A stretch of 64,000 bases of DNA from Rickettsiales bacterium UBA2645 (GTDB lineage: Bacteria > Pseudomonadota > Alphaproteobacteria > Rickettsiales > UBA1997), in contig DENL01000031.1 of assembly GCA_002359655.1 (NCBI GenBank), positions 19,028 through 83,027 on the forward strand, in the 5' to 3' direction. The notes under the pieces are model-generated. The model was given only the letters and a program-made list of their open reading frames with translations. It was not told where the DNA came from and searched no databases. Both the position numbers and the translations under genes were made by a program. Of this stretch, positions 57,669-64,000 are shown in pieces (position 1 is the first letter of the stretch; the number at the start of each line of letters is the position of its first letter).

Positions 57669-58547
57669 ATGACAGACCGATCGCATAGTAAAACGAAATA
57701 TCTTGCCAACAAATCTAGTACTAAAAAATTATTAAACTTCTTCCTCAGTCTGCTTGGCAAAAAAACCAAAAAATCTTTTTTGTCAGTAATTTCTCACTTG
57801 GTCGAAACCTACGAAAAAGAAAACTTGATCAGCTTTGAAGAAAAAAAAATGATCAAAAACATCGCTTCTTTAAGCGACAAGAAAGTTTCTAGTATAATGA
57901 CACCAAGAGCTGATTTAATCGCTATCAAACAAGACGCTAATTTGGAAGAAATTAAAAAAATTATCACCACCAACGGACATACTCGAATTCCTGTTTTTAA
58001 AGAAACTTTAGACGAAATTATCGGCTTTATTCACAGCAAGGATTTGTCAAAATTTTTATGCCAAGAAGACGATGGGTTTCAAATCTCAAAAATTCTGCGT
58101 AAAATTTTATTTGTCCCAGGATCAATGAAGATCTTGGATTTAATGCTCAGAATGCGTATTGCCAGAGTTCATGTTGCCATCGTTTTAGATGAATTTGGTG
58201 GAGTTGATGGCTTTGTAACAATTGAAAATGTTATGGAAGAAATTGTTGGCGACATTGAGGACGAGCATGATTTACCTTCAGATAATTCATTTTTTCGCAT
58301 CAAAAAAATAAATGGCACAACCTTTCAATTCGGAGGCAGAGTAGAAGTTACAAAGATGGAGGAAATTTTACAGACCGAAGTTAAGCGCGACGAAGGAAGC
58401 TTTCAAACTATAGCTGGACTTGTTATGGCAATGTTTAGAAGAGTTCCTGAAATAGGCGAAGAAATTGAAAAAGGTGATTTAAAATTTAAAGTTATCGATT
58501 CCGATAGGAGATCTGTAAGGCTGGTGGAAGTAATAAAAAATTCTTAA
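57669..58547 (+). CDS. corC: CorC/HlyC-type CBS-domain protein
   Basis: 292 residues. Two CBS domains at about 74-190 (SSIMTPRADLIAIKQDANLE ... GHTRIPVFKETLDEIIGFIHSKD) and a C-terminal CorC/HlyC domain beginning near residue 210 with GRVEVTKMEEIL and EGSFQTIAGLVMAMFRRVPEIG. There are no membrane helices, so it is the soluble form that neighbours ybeY in many genomes. Associated with Mg/Co efflux; exact role uncertain. Confidence 0.9.
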   Translation: MTDRSHSKTKYLANKSSTKKLLNFFLSLLGKKTKKSFLSVISHLVETYEKENLISFEEKKMIKNIASLSDKKVSSIMTPRADLIAIKQDANLEEIKKIITTNGHTRIPVFKETLDEIIGFIHSKDLSKFLCQEDDGFQISKILRKILFVPGSMKILDLMLRMRIARVHVAIVLDEFGGVDGFVTIENVMEEIVGDIEDEHDLPSDNSFFRIKKINGTTFQFGGRVEVTKMEEILQTEVKRDEGSFQTIAGLVMAMFRRVPEIGEEIEKGDLKFKVIDSDRRSVRLVEVIKNS

Positions 58548-58560
58548 TAGTTTTTAATCT

Positions 58561-58920
58561 TTAACCAGAACAATCGTAAGCTGTTTTACCGCTGATAGCT
58601 GAAACGATAGTTGGCGCACCAAACATCGCAGCAACTCCGGCGCTAACGCCAATCAATAAACCCCAAGAAACTTTACCAGTAAAGAAGCCAACACCAACAG
58701 CGATAATTGCAAATGACGCAATTGCCTTTCCAGCGTTACCAGTAACAATTTTCATCATATTACACATTGTGGTAACTAAAATATTACTATTTACTGAAGC
58801 AGAAGTTGTTGTTTGGGCATTAGCTTCAGAAACTAAAACTGAAGCAATCTTAGGTACTAAGACCAAAAAAAATAAAGATAGAAGAGTAACCTTGGTAAGA
58901 AATGTAAGATTTTTTTTCAT
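58561..58920 (-). CDS. VirB2/TrbC-like type IV secretion pilin, copy A
   Basis: 119 residues. Signal peptide with cleavage near SEANAQ, then a mature part with two hydrophobic segments (AGKAIASFAIIAVGVGFF and WGLLIGVSAGVAAMFGAPTI) joined by a short TGKVS loop, as in TrbC/VirB2 pilins. Two cysteines (MCNMM and DCSG) may form a disulfide. The mature region differs from copy B (63160) at only seven positions, while the signal peptide differs much more. The gene is alone and convergent with corC. Confidence 0.9.
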   Translation of the reverse strand: MKKNLTFLTKVTLLSLFFLVLVPKIASVLVSEANAQTTTSASVNSNILVTTMCNMMKIVTGNAGKAIASFAIIAVGVGFFTGKVSWGLLIGVSAGVAAMFGAPTIVSAISGKTAYDCSG

Positions 58921-59208
58921 TTTATTGATTTAGATTTTTTTAGATTAAAGCTTAAAGAAATTTAAGATTGCCTATTAGGGGCTTGATCCAGATAAAAGAT
59001 TCCCCGTATGTCCCGTTGACATACGGTATAGGGTTCCCCGCAAGGCAGGCCACGACTCGTGTCGCGTTTCCTTACTCCGAAGGGATAAAAGACAAAAGTT
59101 TTGAGGTCAAATTAATATAGGTCTTTATTTAAATTCAACTCTTTAAATGATCTTTATTATCATCTACTAAGATTAGATCAAAGGCCACAAAATTTAGCAA
59201 AAAATTTA
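58921..59208. other. structured GC-rich intergenic segment between pilin A and the GNAT gene
   Basis: No gene is seen. A GC-rich core (58995-59095) stands out from the AT-rich flanks. It has a perfect hairpin CCGTATGTC-CCGTT-GACATACGG (59004-59026), an 11-base palindrome CACGACTCGTG (59051-59061), and two TTCCCCG copies (59000-59006 and 59034-59040). It could be the leader of the pilin transcript, a decayed repeat, or both. I find no tRNA or known riboswitch pattern. Confidence 0.5.
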
Positions 59209-59784
59209 ATGCATAATTACTCACAAAAAATATTTCCTGTTATCGATCTTGGCGACTATATTTTAAGGGAAAAAACCGACGAAGATGTTGCGGATTTTTT
59301 TCATTATTACACAGATCCAGAGGTAAACAAATTTATTCTCTGCGAAATGCCGCGCGATTTCGAAGAAGCTCGCAAAGAGCTATTTTATTGGCGCAATGTT
59401 TTTTATCAAAATGACGGAATTTATTTCGCCATTGCCAAAAAAGATAACAATCAACTTATTGGCTCGATTGGCCTTACAACTCTGAACTCTTATCACAAAC
59501 GTATCGAACTCAGCTACGATTTAGCGAAAGAATATTGGCGAAAAGGTATCTGTAGCAAAGCTATTGCAGCTGTTACAAAATATGGCTTTGAAGAATTACG
59601 CGTAAATCGTATTGAAGCATTCACTGCAACTCAAAACGAAGCTTCAAAAAATCTTTTATTAAAATGCGGCTTTATTTTAGAAGGACTTTTACGCCAACAT
59701 AGATATCATCGCGGCACTTATGTTGATGCTTATAGTTTTAGCCTATTGCGCGAAGATTTTTATTTAAAAACTTCAGCAAGTTAG
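59209..59784 (+). CDS. GNAT family N-acetyltransferase (RimJ/RimL-like)
   Basis: 191 residues. The acetyl-CoA fold shows LIGSIGLTTLNSYHKRIELS, YDLAKEYWRKGICSKA for the pyrophosphate loop, FEELRVNRIEAFTATQNEAS, and LLLKCGFILEGLLRQHRYHR. Such proteins acetylate ribosomal protein N-termini or small amines; the substrate is not determinable. It follows the structured segment, with a 173-base gap to rplM. Confidence 0.85.
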   Translation: MHNYSQKIFPVIDLGDYILREKTDEDVADFFHYYTDPEVNKFILCEMPRDFEEARKELFYWRNVFYQNDGIYFAIAKKDNNQLIGSIGLTTLNSYHKRIELSYDLAKEYWRKGICSKAIAAVTKYGFEELRVNRIEAFTATQNEASKNLLLKCGFILEGLLRQHRYHRGTYVDAYSFSLLREDFYLKTSAS

Positions 59785-59957
59785 TAAAATTATTTGACTT
59801 TTGGTTAAGCGCGACTTTAATGCGCGCCCTCTTTCCCAACTAAAGACATCTCTTTTTTAAAGTTTTATCTATCAAAAGAGCCCACAGAGAAACAAGCATT
59901 GCAAGGCTTAGACTCAAAAAATTTAGAAAATATTTAATAGATCAAATACAGGAATTT
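59785..59957 (+). other. leader region upstream of rplM
   Basis: Without a gene. A short stem GCGCG/CGCGC (59807-59827) lies near the GNAT stop and could end that transcript, though no T tract follows. The rest holds the rplM promoter and leader, with AGGA six bases before its ATG acting as ribosome-binding site. Confidence 0.4.
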
Positions 59958-60425
59958 ATGCGCCAAACTTATTCTGCCAAACCAAGTGAAATCGAAAGAA
60001 AATGGTGGCTGATCGATGCTGAAGACTTAGTCGTTGGCAGAGCTTCCACAGTTATTGCCAATATTTTACGCGGCAAACACAAACCAACTTTTTCGCCAAA
60101 CCTTGACTGTGGCGATCATGTTGTTGTTATCAATGCTGCTAAAATGAAATTCACTGGCAACAAACTTGCCGACAAAACTTACTACTGGCACACTGGTCAC
60201 CCAGGTGGTATCAAAGAAAGGACCGCCAGACAAATCATGGAAGGAAAATTTCCAGAAAGAATTTTAGAAAATTCAGTCTCTAAAATGATATCTCGTGGAC
60301 CATTACAACGCGATATCATGGTTAAGTTACACATCTACGCAGGATCAGAGCACAAGCATCAGGGACAAAATCCACAAGTTCTAGATATTGCTTCAATGAA
60401 TAGAAAAAACAAAAAAACCAACTAA
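59958..60425 (+). CDS. rplM: 50S ribosomal protein L13
   Basis: 155 residues, with [20 protein letters not shown] at the N-terminus, [18 protein letters not shown], the [20 protein letters not shown] block, and [11 protein letters not shown] with [12 protein letters not shown]. Linked to rpsI, 18 bases downstream, as is general in bacteria. The ATG is preceded by AGGA. Confidence 0.97.
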   Translation: MRQTYSAKPSEIERKWWLIDAEDLVVGRASTVIANILRGKHKPTFSPNLDCGDHVVVINAAKMKFTGNKLADKTYYWHTGHPGGIKERTARQIMEGKFPERILENSVSKMISRGPLQRDIMVKLHIYAGSEHKHQGQNPQVLDIASMNRKNKKTN

Positions 60426-60443
60426 TAAATTAAAACGATATTT

Positions 60444-60914
60444 ATGCCTTCAATTGTAAAAGAAAAAATCATCGAAGTTACTGAAGTTCAAGAAAGCGTA
60501 ACTACGAAAGTAAAAAAAATAGATGCTCAAGGTAGATCTTATGCTACAGGCAAAAGAAAAAATGCCGCGGCTCGCGTTTGGATTAAAAAGGGAACTGGCA
60601 AAATTCTTGTAAATGATCGTGATGCCAGAACTTATTTTGGAAGAGAAATCTTGTTTAACATCATCAGATTTCCTTTTGGAGCCACTAAAAACGACAATAA
60701 ATTTGATGTCGTCGCTACAATTTCTGGCGGTGGAATGTCTGGTCAAGCTGGTGCTCTAGCTCATGGAATCAGCAAAGCTTTGGTTGCTTTCGATCCAGAA
60801 AATCATAAACCTCTAAAAGCTGGCGGATTCTTGACTCGTGACTCACGCGTTGTTGAGCGTAAAAAATACGGCTTGAAAAAAGCTCGTAAAGGTCAGACTT
60901 ATCGTAAAAGATAA
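60444..60914 (+). CDS. rpsI: 30S ribosomal protein S9
   Basis: 156 residues. After an N-terminal extension of about 30 residues comes the family core [40 protein letters not shown] and [20 protein letters not shown], ending GQTYRKR, the basic tail that reaches the tRNA anticodon in the P site. Followed by a terminator at 61000. Confidence 0.97.
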   Translation: MPSIVKEKIIEVTEVQESVTTKVKKIDAQGRSYATGKRKNAAARVWIKKGTGKILVNDRDARTYFGREILFNIIRFPFGATKNDNKFDVVATISGGGMSGQAGALAHGISKALVAFDPENHKPLKAGGFLTRDSRVVERKKYGLKKARKGQTYRKR

Positions 60915-60999
60915 TTTAATTTTTAAAAACCTGCTCAAAGGCGTGTTTTTAGCTCATATGAGCATAAGTGCAAAGCACGAATCTCAATCGAAAAATTAT

Positions 61000-61022
61000 G
61001 GCGACTCTCAGGTCGCCTTTTT
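61000..61022 (+). terminator. intrinsic terminator after rplM-rpsI
   Basis: A six-bp stem GGCGAC/GTCGCC with a 6-base loop and a following TTTTT, 85 bases after the rpsI stop and just before rpiB. Good fit for a rho-independent terminator. Confidence 0.75.
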
Positions 61023-61034
61023 ATTTTGTAAAAA

Positions 61035-61496
61035 ATGAAAAAAGTTTTGACTCCAAAATTATCAAAAGAAATTCTTATCGCTTCTGATCACGCTGGTTTT
61101 TCTTTGAAGCAATTTCTGGTTAAAGAACTTGCCGAGCTTGGGTTTAAAACTGTTGACCTTGGTTGCAAATCAGCAGAAAAATCAGTTGACTATCCTGATT
61201 ACGCTAAAAAACTTTGCAAAAAAATTACTAAAAAAAATCAAGTGCGCGGCATTTTAATTTGCGGCAGCGGTGTTGGAATTTCAATTGCTGCTAATCGTTT
61301 CAAATATATCCGCGCTGCACTTTGTTTTAGTACAAATTTGGCAAAATTATCACGCGCTCACAACGACGCCAATGTTATCTGTTTAGGATCCCGCATTACA
61401 AAAAATAAATCGGCTTTAGCGATCGTTAAAGTCTTTCTCTCTACTGAATTTGAAGGCGATAGACATGCAACAAGAGTTGAGAAACTTTCAAAATAA
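61035..61496 (+). CDS. rpiB: ribose 5-phosphate isomerase B
   Basis: 153 residues. Interconverts ribose-5-phosphate and ribulose-5-phosphate. ILIASDHAGFSLKQFLVKEL, DYPDYAKKLCKKI, GILICGSGVGISIAANRFKY and AHNDANVICLGSR are all canonical. The 3' end overlaps trmB by 32 bases. Confidence 0.95.
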   Translation: MKKVLTPKLSKEILIASDHAGFSLKQFLVKELAELGFKTVDLGCKSAEKSVDYPDYAKKLCKKITKKNQVRGILICGSGVGISIAANRFKYIRAALCFSTNLAKLSRAHNDANVICLGSRITKNKSALAIVKVFLSTEFEGDRHATRVEKLSK

Positions 61497-62145
61497 TCGT
61501 CTGATTCGCAGCTTTGGAAGAATCAAAAGTCGCAAACTCTCTGACCACAAAAATCATCTACTCGAAAATTTATTTCCTCTTTATGAAATAAAAAATTTTG
61601 AATCTGCAGCGCAAAAAAACTGCCTAGAAATTGGTTTTGGTTTTGGCGACTTTATTTTTGAAAAAGCCAAAAAAAATCCTGATACATTTTTTTTCGGATC
61701 CGAACCACACTTAAATGGAGTTGTAAATTTACTTGCCAAACTCGAAGTTGAGCCACTTAAAAATTTAAAAATTTCAACTTCTGACGTTCGTCTTTTATTA
61801 AACAAATTTCCTGATAAATTTTTCGATCAAATTTTTATTTTATTTCCCGATCCTTGGCCAAAATCAAAGCATTTTAAACGACGCTTAATTAGCCAAGAAT
61901 TTTTGGACGAAATTTTATCACCGAAAATTAAAGCTCGTTCTAACCTAACGATTGCAACGGATCACGACTCTTATAAAACTTGGATTCTTTGCGAAATAGA
62001 TCGCAGCCAAAAATTTTTTTGGAACGCAAACTCTAAAAAAGATTGGCAAGTTTTCCCAAATGATTGGGTAGTTACAAAATATCAAAAGAAGGCTGCAAGA
62101 GAAGGCCGATCATCCGTAATTTTTAACCTTATTCATAATGTCTGA
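61465..62145 (+). CDS. trmB: tRNA (guanine-N7-)-methyltransferase TrmB
   Basis: 226 residues from the ATG at 61465; a TTG five codons before is less likely. Makes m7G46 in tRNA. LEIGFGFGDFIFEKA for SAM, GSEPHLNGVVNLL, and ILFPDPWPKSKHFKRRLIS are the family blocks. The start lies inside rpiB and the end overlaps murB by eight bases, so the three genes are translationally linked. Confidence 0.93.
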   Translation: MQQELRNFQNNRLIRSFGRIKSRKLSDHKNHLLENLFPLYEIKNFESAAQKNCLEIGFGFGDFIFEKAKKNPDTFFFGSEPHLNGVVNLLAKLEVEPLKNLKISTSDVRLLLNKFPDKFFDQIFILFPDPWPKSKHFKRRLISQEFLDEILSPKIKARSNLTIATDHDSYKTWILCEIDRSQKFFWNANSKKDWQVFPNDWVVTKYQKKAAREGRSSVIFNLIHNV

Positions 62146-63040
62146 ATTGATAAAAATTTTGCCACAAGTTCGTGGGAATTACCGCGAGAATGTTGAGTTA
62201 AAAAGCTGGTTTGATGTTGGCGGCAAAGCAGAAATTCTATTTCGTCCATCTGATATAAAAGATTTGCAGGATTTTTTAAAAAATTGTCCAAAGGAAATTC
62301 CAATAAATATTTTAGGAGCCGCCTCAAATGTTATTATTTCTGATAATGGCGTAAAAGGTGTGGTGATAAAACTTGGAGGTGAGTTTGCAAAAATTTCTCA
62401 AGAAGGAAACTCGATTCGAGCTGGGGCGGCAGCGCTTTGCGGTAATGTAGCTTTATTTAGCAAAATCGTCGCTCTATCTGATTTAGAATTTTTTAGCGGA
62501 ATTCCCGGATCAATTGGTGGTGCAATTGCCATGAACGCTGGTTGCTATGGATCAGATGTTTCACAAACCCTTATTAGCGCAACTGCAATTGATTTTGCTG
62601 GAAATCTATTTGAGTTAAAAAATTCTGATTTCGATTTTTTTTATCGTGGCAATAAAATTTCTAAAAATTTTATTTTTGTTGAGGGTGTTTTTAAGACAAC
62701 AAAGTCAACCTCAGAAGCAGTTAATGAAAAAATTTCTAAGTTAAATCAGCAGCGAGAGGCAGCTCAACCAATACGCGCAAAAACAGGTGGCAGCACTTTT
62801 AAAAACCCCGATCCGCTAAATCCGTTGGCAAAAAAAGCTTGGCAACTAATTGATGAAGCAAGTTGTCGTGGTGCTGTGGAAGGCGACGCGCAAATTTCTG
62901 AGAAGCATTGTAATTTTATGATTAATCGCAAAAACGCTTCAGCAAAAGATTTAATTAATCTTGGTAATCGCGTAAAAAAACTAGTGAAAGAGCGTACCAA
63001 TATTGATTTAGAATGGGAGATAAAAATTTTAGAACAATAA
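62138..63040 (+). CDS. murB: UDP-N-acetylenolpyruvoylglucosamine reductase MurB
   Basis: 300 residues. FAD-dependent reduction giving UDP-MurNAc. Contains NVELKSWFDVGGKAEILFRP, ILGAASNVIISDNGVKGVVI for FAD, SGIPGSIGGAIAMNAGCYG, the catalytic serine region GGSTFKNP, and EASCRGAVEGDAQISEKHCN. Length is that of the short (type II) form. Ends the rpiB-trmB-murB run. Confidence 0.95.
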   Translation: MSELIKILPQVRGNYRENVELKSWFDVGGKAEILFRPSDIKDLQDFLKNCPKEIPINILGAASNVIISDNGVKGVVIKLGGEFAKISQEGNSIRAGAAALCGNVALFSKIVALSDLEFFSGIPGSIGGAIAMNAGCYGSDVSQTLISATAIDFAGNLFELKNSDFDFFYRGNKISKNFIFVEGVFKTTKSTSEAVNEKISKLNQQREAAQPIRAKTGGSTFKNPDPLNPLAKKAWQLIDEASCRGAVEGDAQISEKHCNFMINRKNASAKDLINLGNRVKKLVKERTNIDLEWEIKILEQ

Positions 63041-63159
63041 TTAGGAAACTAATAAGTTCCTTGTTGCAATTTTAAAACAGCTAGTGCAATTTAGGCGCCT
63101 GCGCTTTGCCTGTCATAGGTTCTTTAGCTCTCTTTAAAAAAAATCTAAAAATTTAAATC

Positions 63160-63519
63160 ATGAAAAAGCTTTCTGCGTTTTTTGCAAAGGTTGCACTTTT
63201 GTCATTATTCTTCCTAGCAGTTACTCCAGCAGTTGTTCCAGCATTGGTTTCTGAAGCCAAAGCTCAATCAACTACATCTGCTAGTGTGAACGATAACATC
63301 CTAGTTAGCACTATGTGCAACATGATGAAAATCGTTACTGGTAACGCTGGTAAAGCAATCGCAGCATTCGCAATCATTGCGGTTGGTGTTGGTTTCTTCA
63401 CTGGTAAAGTTTCTTGGGGTTTGTTGGTTGGTGTTACTGCAGGTGTTGCTGCGATGTTTGGTGCGCCAACTATCGTCTCAGCTATCAGTGGTAAATCAGC
63501 ATATGATTGCCAAGGTTAA
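63160..63519 (+). CDS. VirB2/TrbC-like type IV secretion pilin, copy B
   Basis: 119 residues. The mature part from SVNDNILVSTMC to the end matches copy A at all but seven positions; the signal (MKKLSAFFAKVALLSLFFLA) and cleavage region (EAKAQ) are more diverged. The 5' leader shares AAATCTAAA-type sequence with copy A. It is oriented opposite to copy A, with a 4.2-kb block between, and lies 23 bases before rpmB. Confidence 0.9.
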   Translation: MKKLSAFFAKVALLSLFFLAVTPAVVPALVSEAKAQSTTSASVNDNILVSTMCNMMKIVTGNAGKAIAAFAIIAVGVGFFTGKVSWGLLVGVTAGVAAMFGAPTIVSAISGKSAYDCQG

Positions 63520-63542
63520 TTTTAAAAATACACGAAGTATAT

Positions 63543-63899
63543 ATGTCTAGAAGATGCGAATTACTTGGTGTTGGGGTAATGAGTGGGAATAAAATTTCTC
63601 ACTCTAACCGCAAAACCAAAAGAAGATTTTTGCCTAACTTAAAAACTATTTCATTTAAGAGCGAAACTCTTGGTATCGATGTCTCTTTAAAAGTCACAGC
63701 AGCTTCGATAAGAACAGTTAACAAATACGGCAATATCGACAACTTTTTAGTTAATTGTCGCCATTCTAAACTTACCGAATCAGCCAAAAAACTTAGACTT
63801 CAAATCAAGAAAAAACTAATCAAATTAGGCAGGCTTGAAGAAGTAAAAATAGTTAAAGAAAAAAAAGTAGTACAAAAAAAAGCCACTAAAAAAGCTTAG
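63543..63899 (+). CDS. rpmB: 50S ribosomal protein L28
   Basis: 118 residues from the ATG at 63543. Begins MSRRCELLGVGVMSGNKISH and continues with NRKTKRRFLPNLKTISF, typical for the alphaproteobacterial L28, with a lysine-rich C-terminal extension. The longer frame from 63507 overlaps pilin B and is rejected. Ends at the terminator at 63922. Confidence 0.95.
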   Translation: MSRRCELLGVGVMSGNKISHSNRKTKRRFLPNLKTISFKSETLGIDVSLKVTAASIRTVNKYGNIDNFLVNCRHSKLTESAKKLRLQIKKKLIKLGRLEEVKIVKEKKVVQKKATKKA

Positions 63900-63921
63900 T
63901 ATTCGACTGCATTAGATTCCT

Positions 63922-63959
63922 AAAAAACCGACCTTTTAAATTTAAGGGTCGGTTTTTTT
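63922..63959 (+). terminator. intrinsic terminator after rpmB
   Basis: Stem AAAAAACCGACC paired with GGTCGGTTTTTTT around a 13-base AT-rich loop, 22 bases after the rpmB stop. The A tract before and T tract after make it potentially bidirectional. Confidence 0.85.
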
Positions 63960-64000
63960 ATCTTATTTTTAAAGTTTGGCATAATTAAAAAAATGGGGGG

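Overview
The window is an AT-rich, densely packed stretch of a bacterial chromosome that reads as an alphaproteobacterium of the Rickettsiales or a close relative. The evidence is indirect but consistent: a C4-pathway 5-aminolevulinate synthase, the pairing of a TIGR02186 membrane protein with a TauE/SafE permease, the ftsB-pdhB-pdhA block next to dnaG-rpoD, scattered respiratory complex I genes, and type IV secretion parts (a VirB6-like C-terminus and two VirB2-like pilins) dispersed rather than in one operon. Orphan biosynthetic genes (leuA, argF, panB) suggest a genome less reduced than Rickettsia itself. This assignment is inference; no 16S rRNA gene is present.

Layout. 1-930: end of a VirB6-like secretion protein with cysteine repeats, a terminator, and tRNA-Thr(GGT). 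962-10084: ubiE/queA starting head to head, a lipoprotein, a GT2 glycosyltransferase, a DsbA-like protein with an MlaF-type ATPase, a hybrid histidine kinase, a heme-oxygenase-like diiron protein, and argF. 10085-10440: the only gene-free stretch over 300 bases, filled mostly by a palindromic element. 10441-17387: murG, a RodZ-like protein, a giant AsmA protein, panB, hemC, rpmJ. 17507-25704: nuoD, ldcA, leuA, mreBC, yciB, an FKBP-like protein, tsaC, rnhB. 25806-31769: a second DsbA-like protein, a Pif1-like helicase, a transporter remnant, hemA, ruvX, gatC, an Hda-like protein, a CsoR-like repressor, a DOT1-like methyltransferase. 31775-41246: a long minus-strand run (pepF, a cysteine-synthase-like enzyme, an RNA methyltransferase, murJ, usp, TIGR02186/tauE, ygfZ, GT61). 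41289-44534: a GT4 glycosyltransferase followed by five tandem paralogous lipoproteins and a terminator. 44572-44741: second, inverted copy of the palindromic element. 44830-58547: nuoL, a flavin reductase, rpoD-dnaG, a polyprenol-kinase-like protein, ftsB, pdhBA, znuB, hemH, ybeY, corC. 58561-63519: two inverted VirB2-like pilin genes enclosing a GNAT gene, rplM-rpsI, rpiB, trmB and murB; then rpmB.

How genes fit together. Envelope building is the main theme: murG, murB, murJ, ldcA, mreBC, a RodZ-like protein, ftsB, AsmA, MlaF, three glycosyltransferases and at least six lipoproteins. Heme synthesis (hemA, hemC, hemH) supplies the respiratory chain, represented by nuoD, nuoL and ubiE.

The best candidate for an undescribed system is the 41289-44534 operon. 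There a glycosyltransferase is followed by five small lipoproteins that share a two-part GW/GC cysteine motif I do not recognise from any named family. Other points of interest are a DOT1-like methyltransferase, a six-ligand CADD/TenA-like protein, a sigma-70 factor with a histone-H1-like lysine-rich N-terminus, and the inverted pilin pair.
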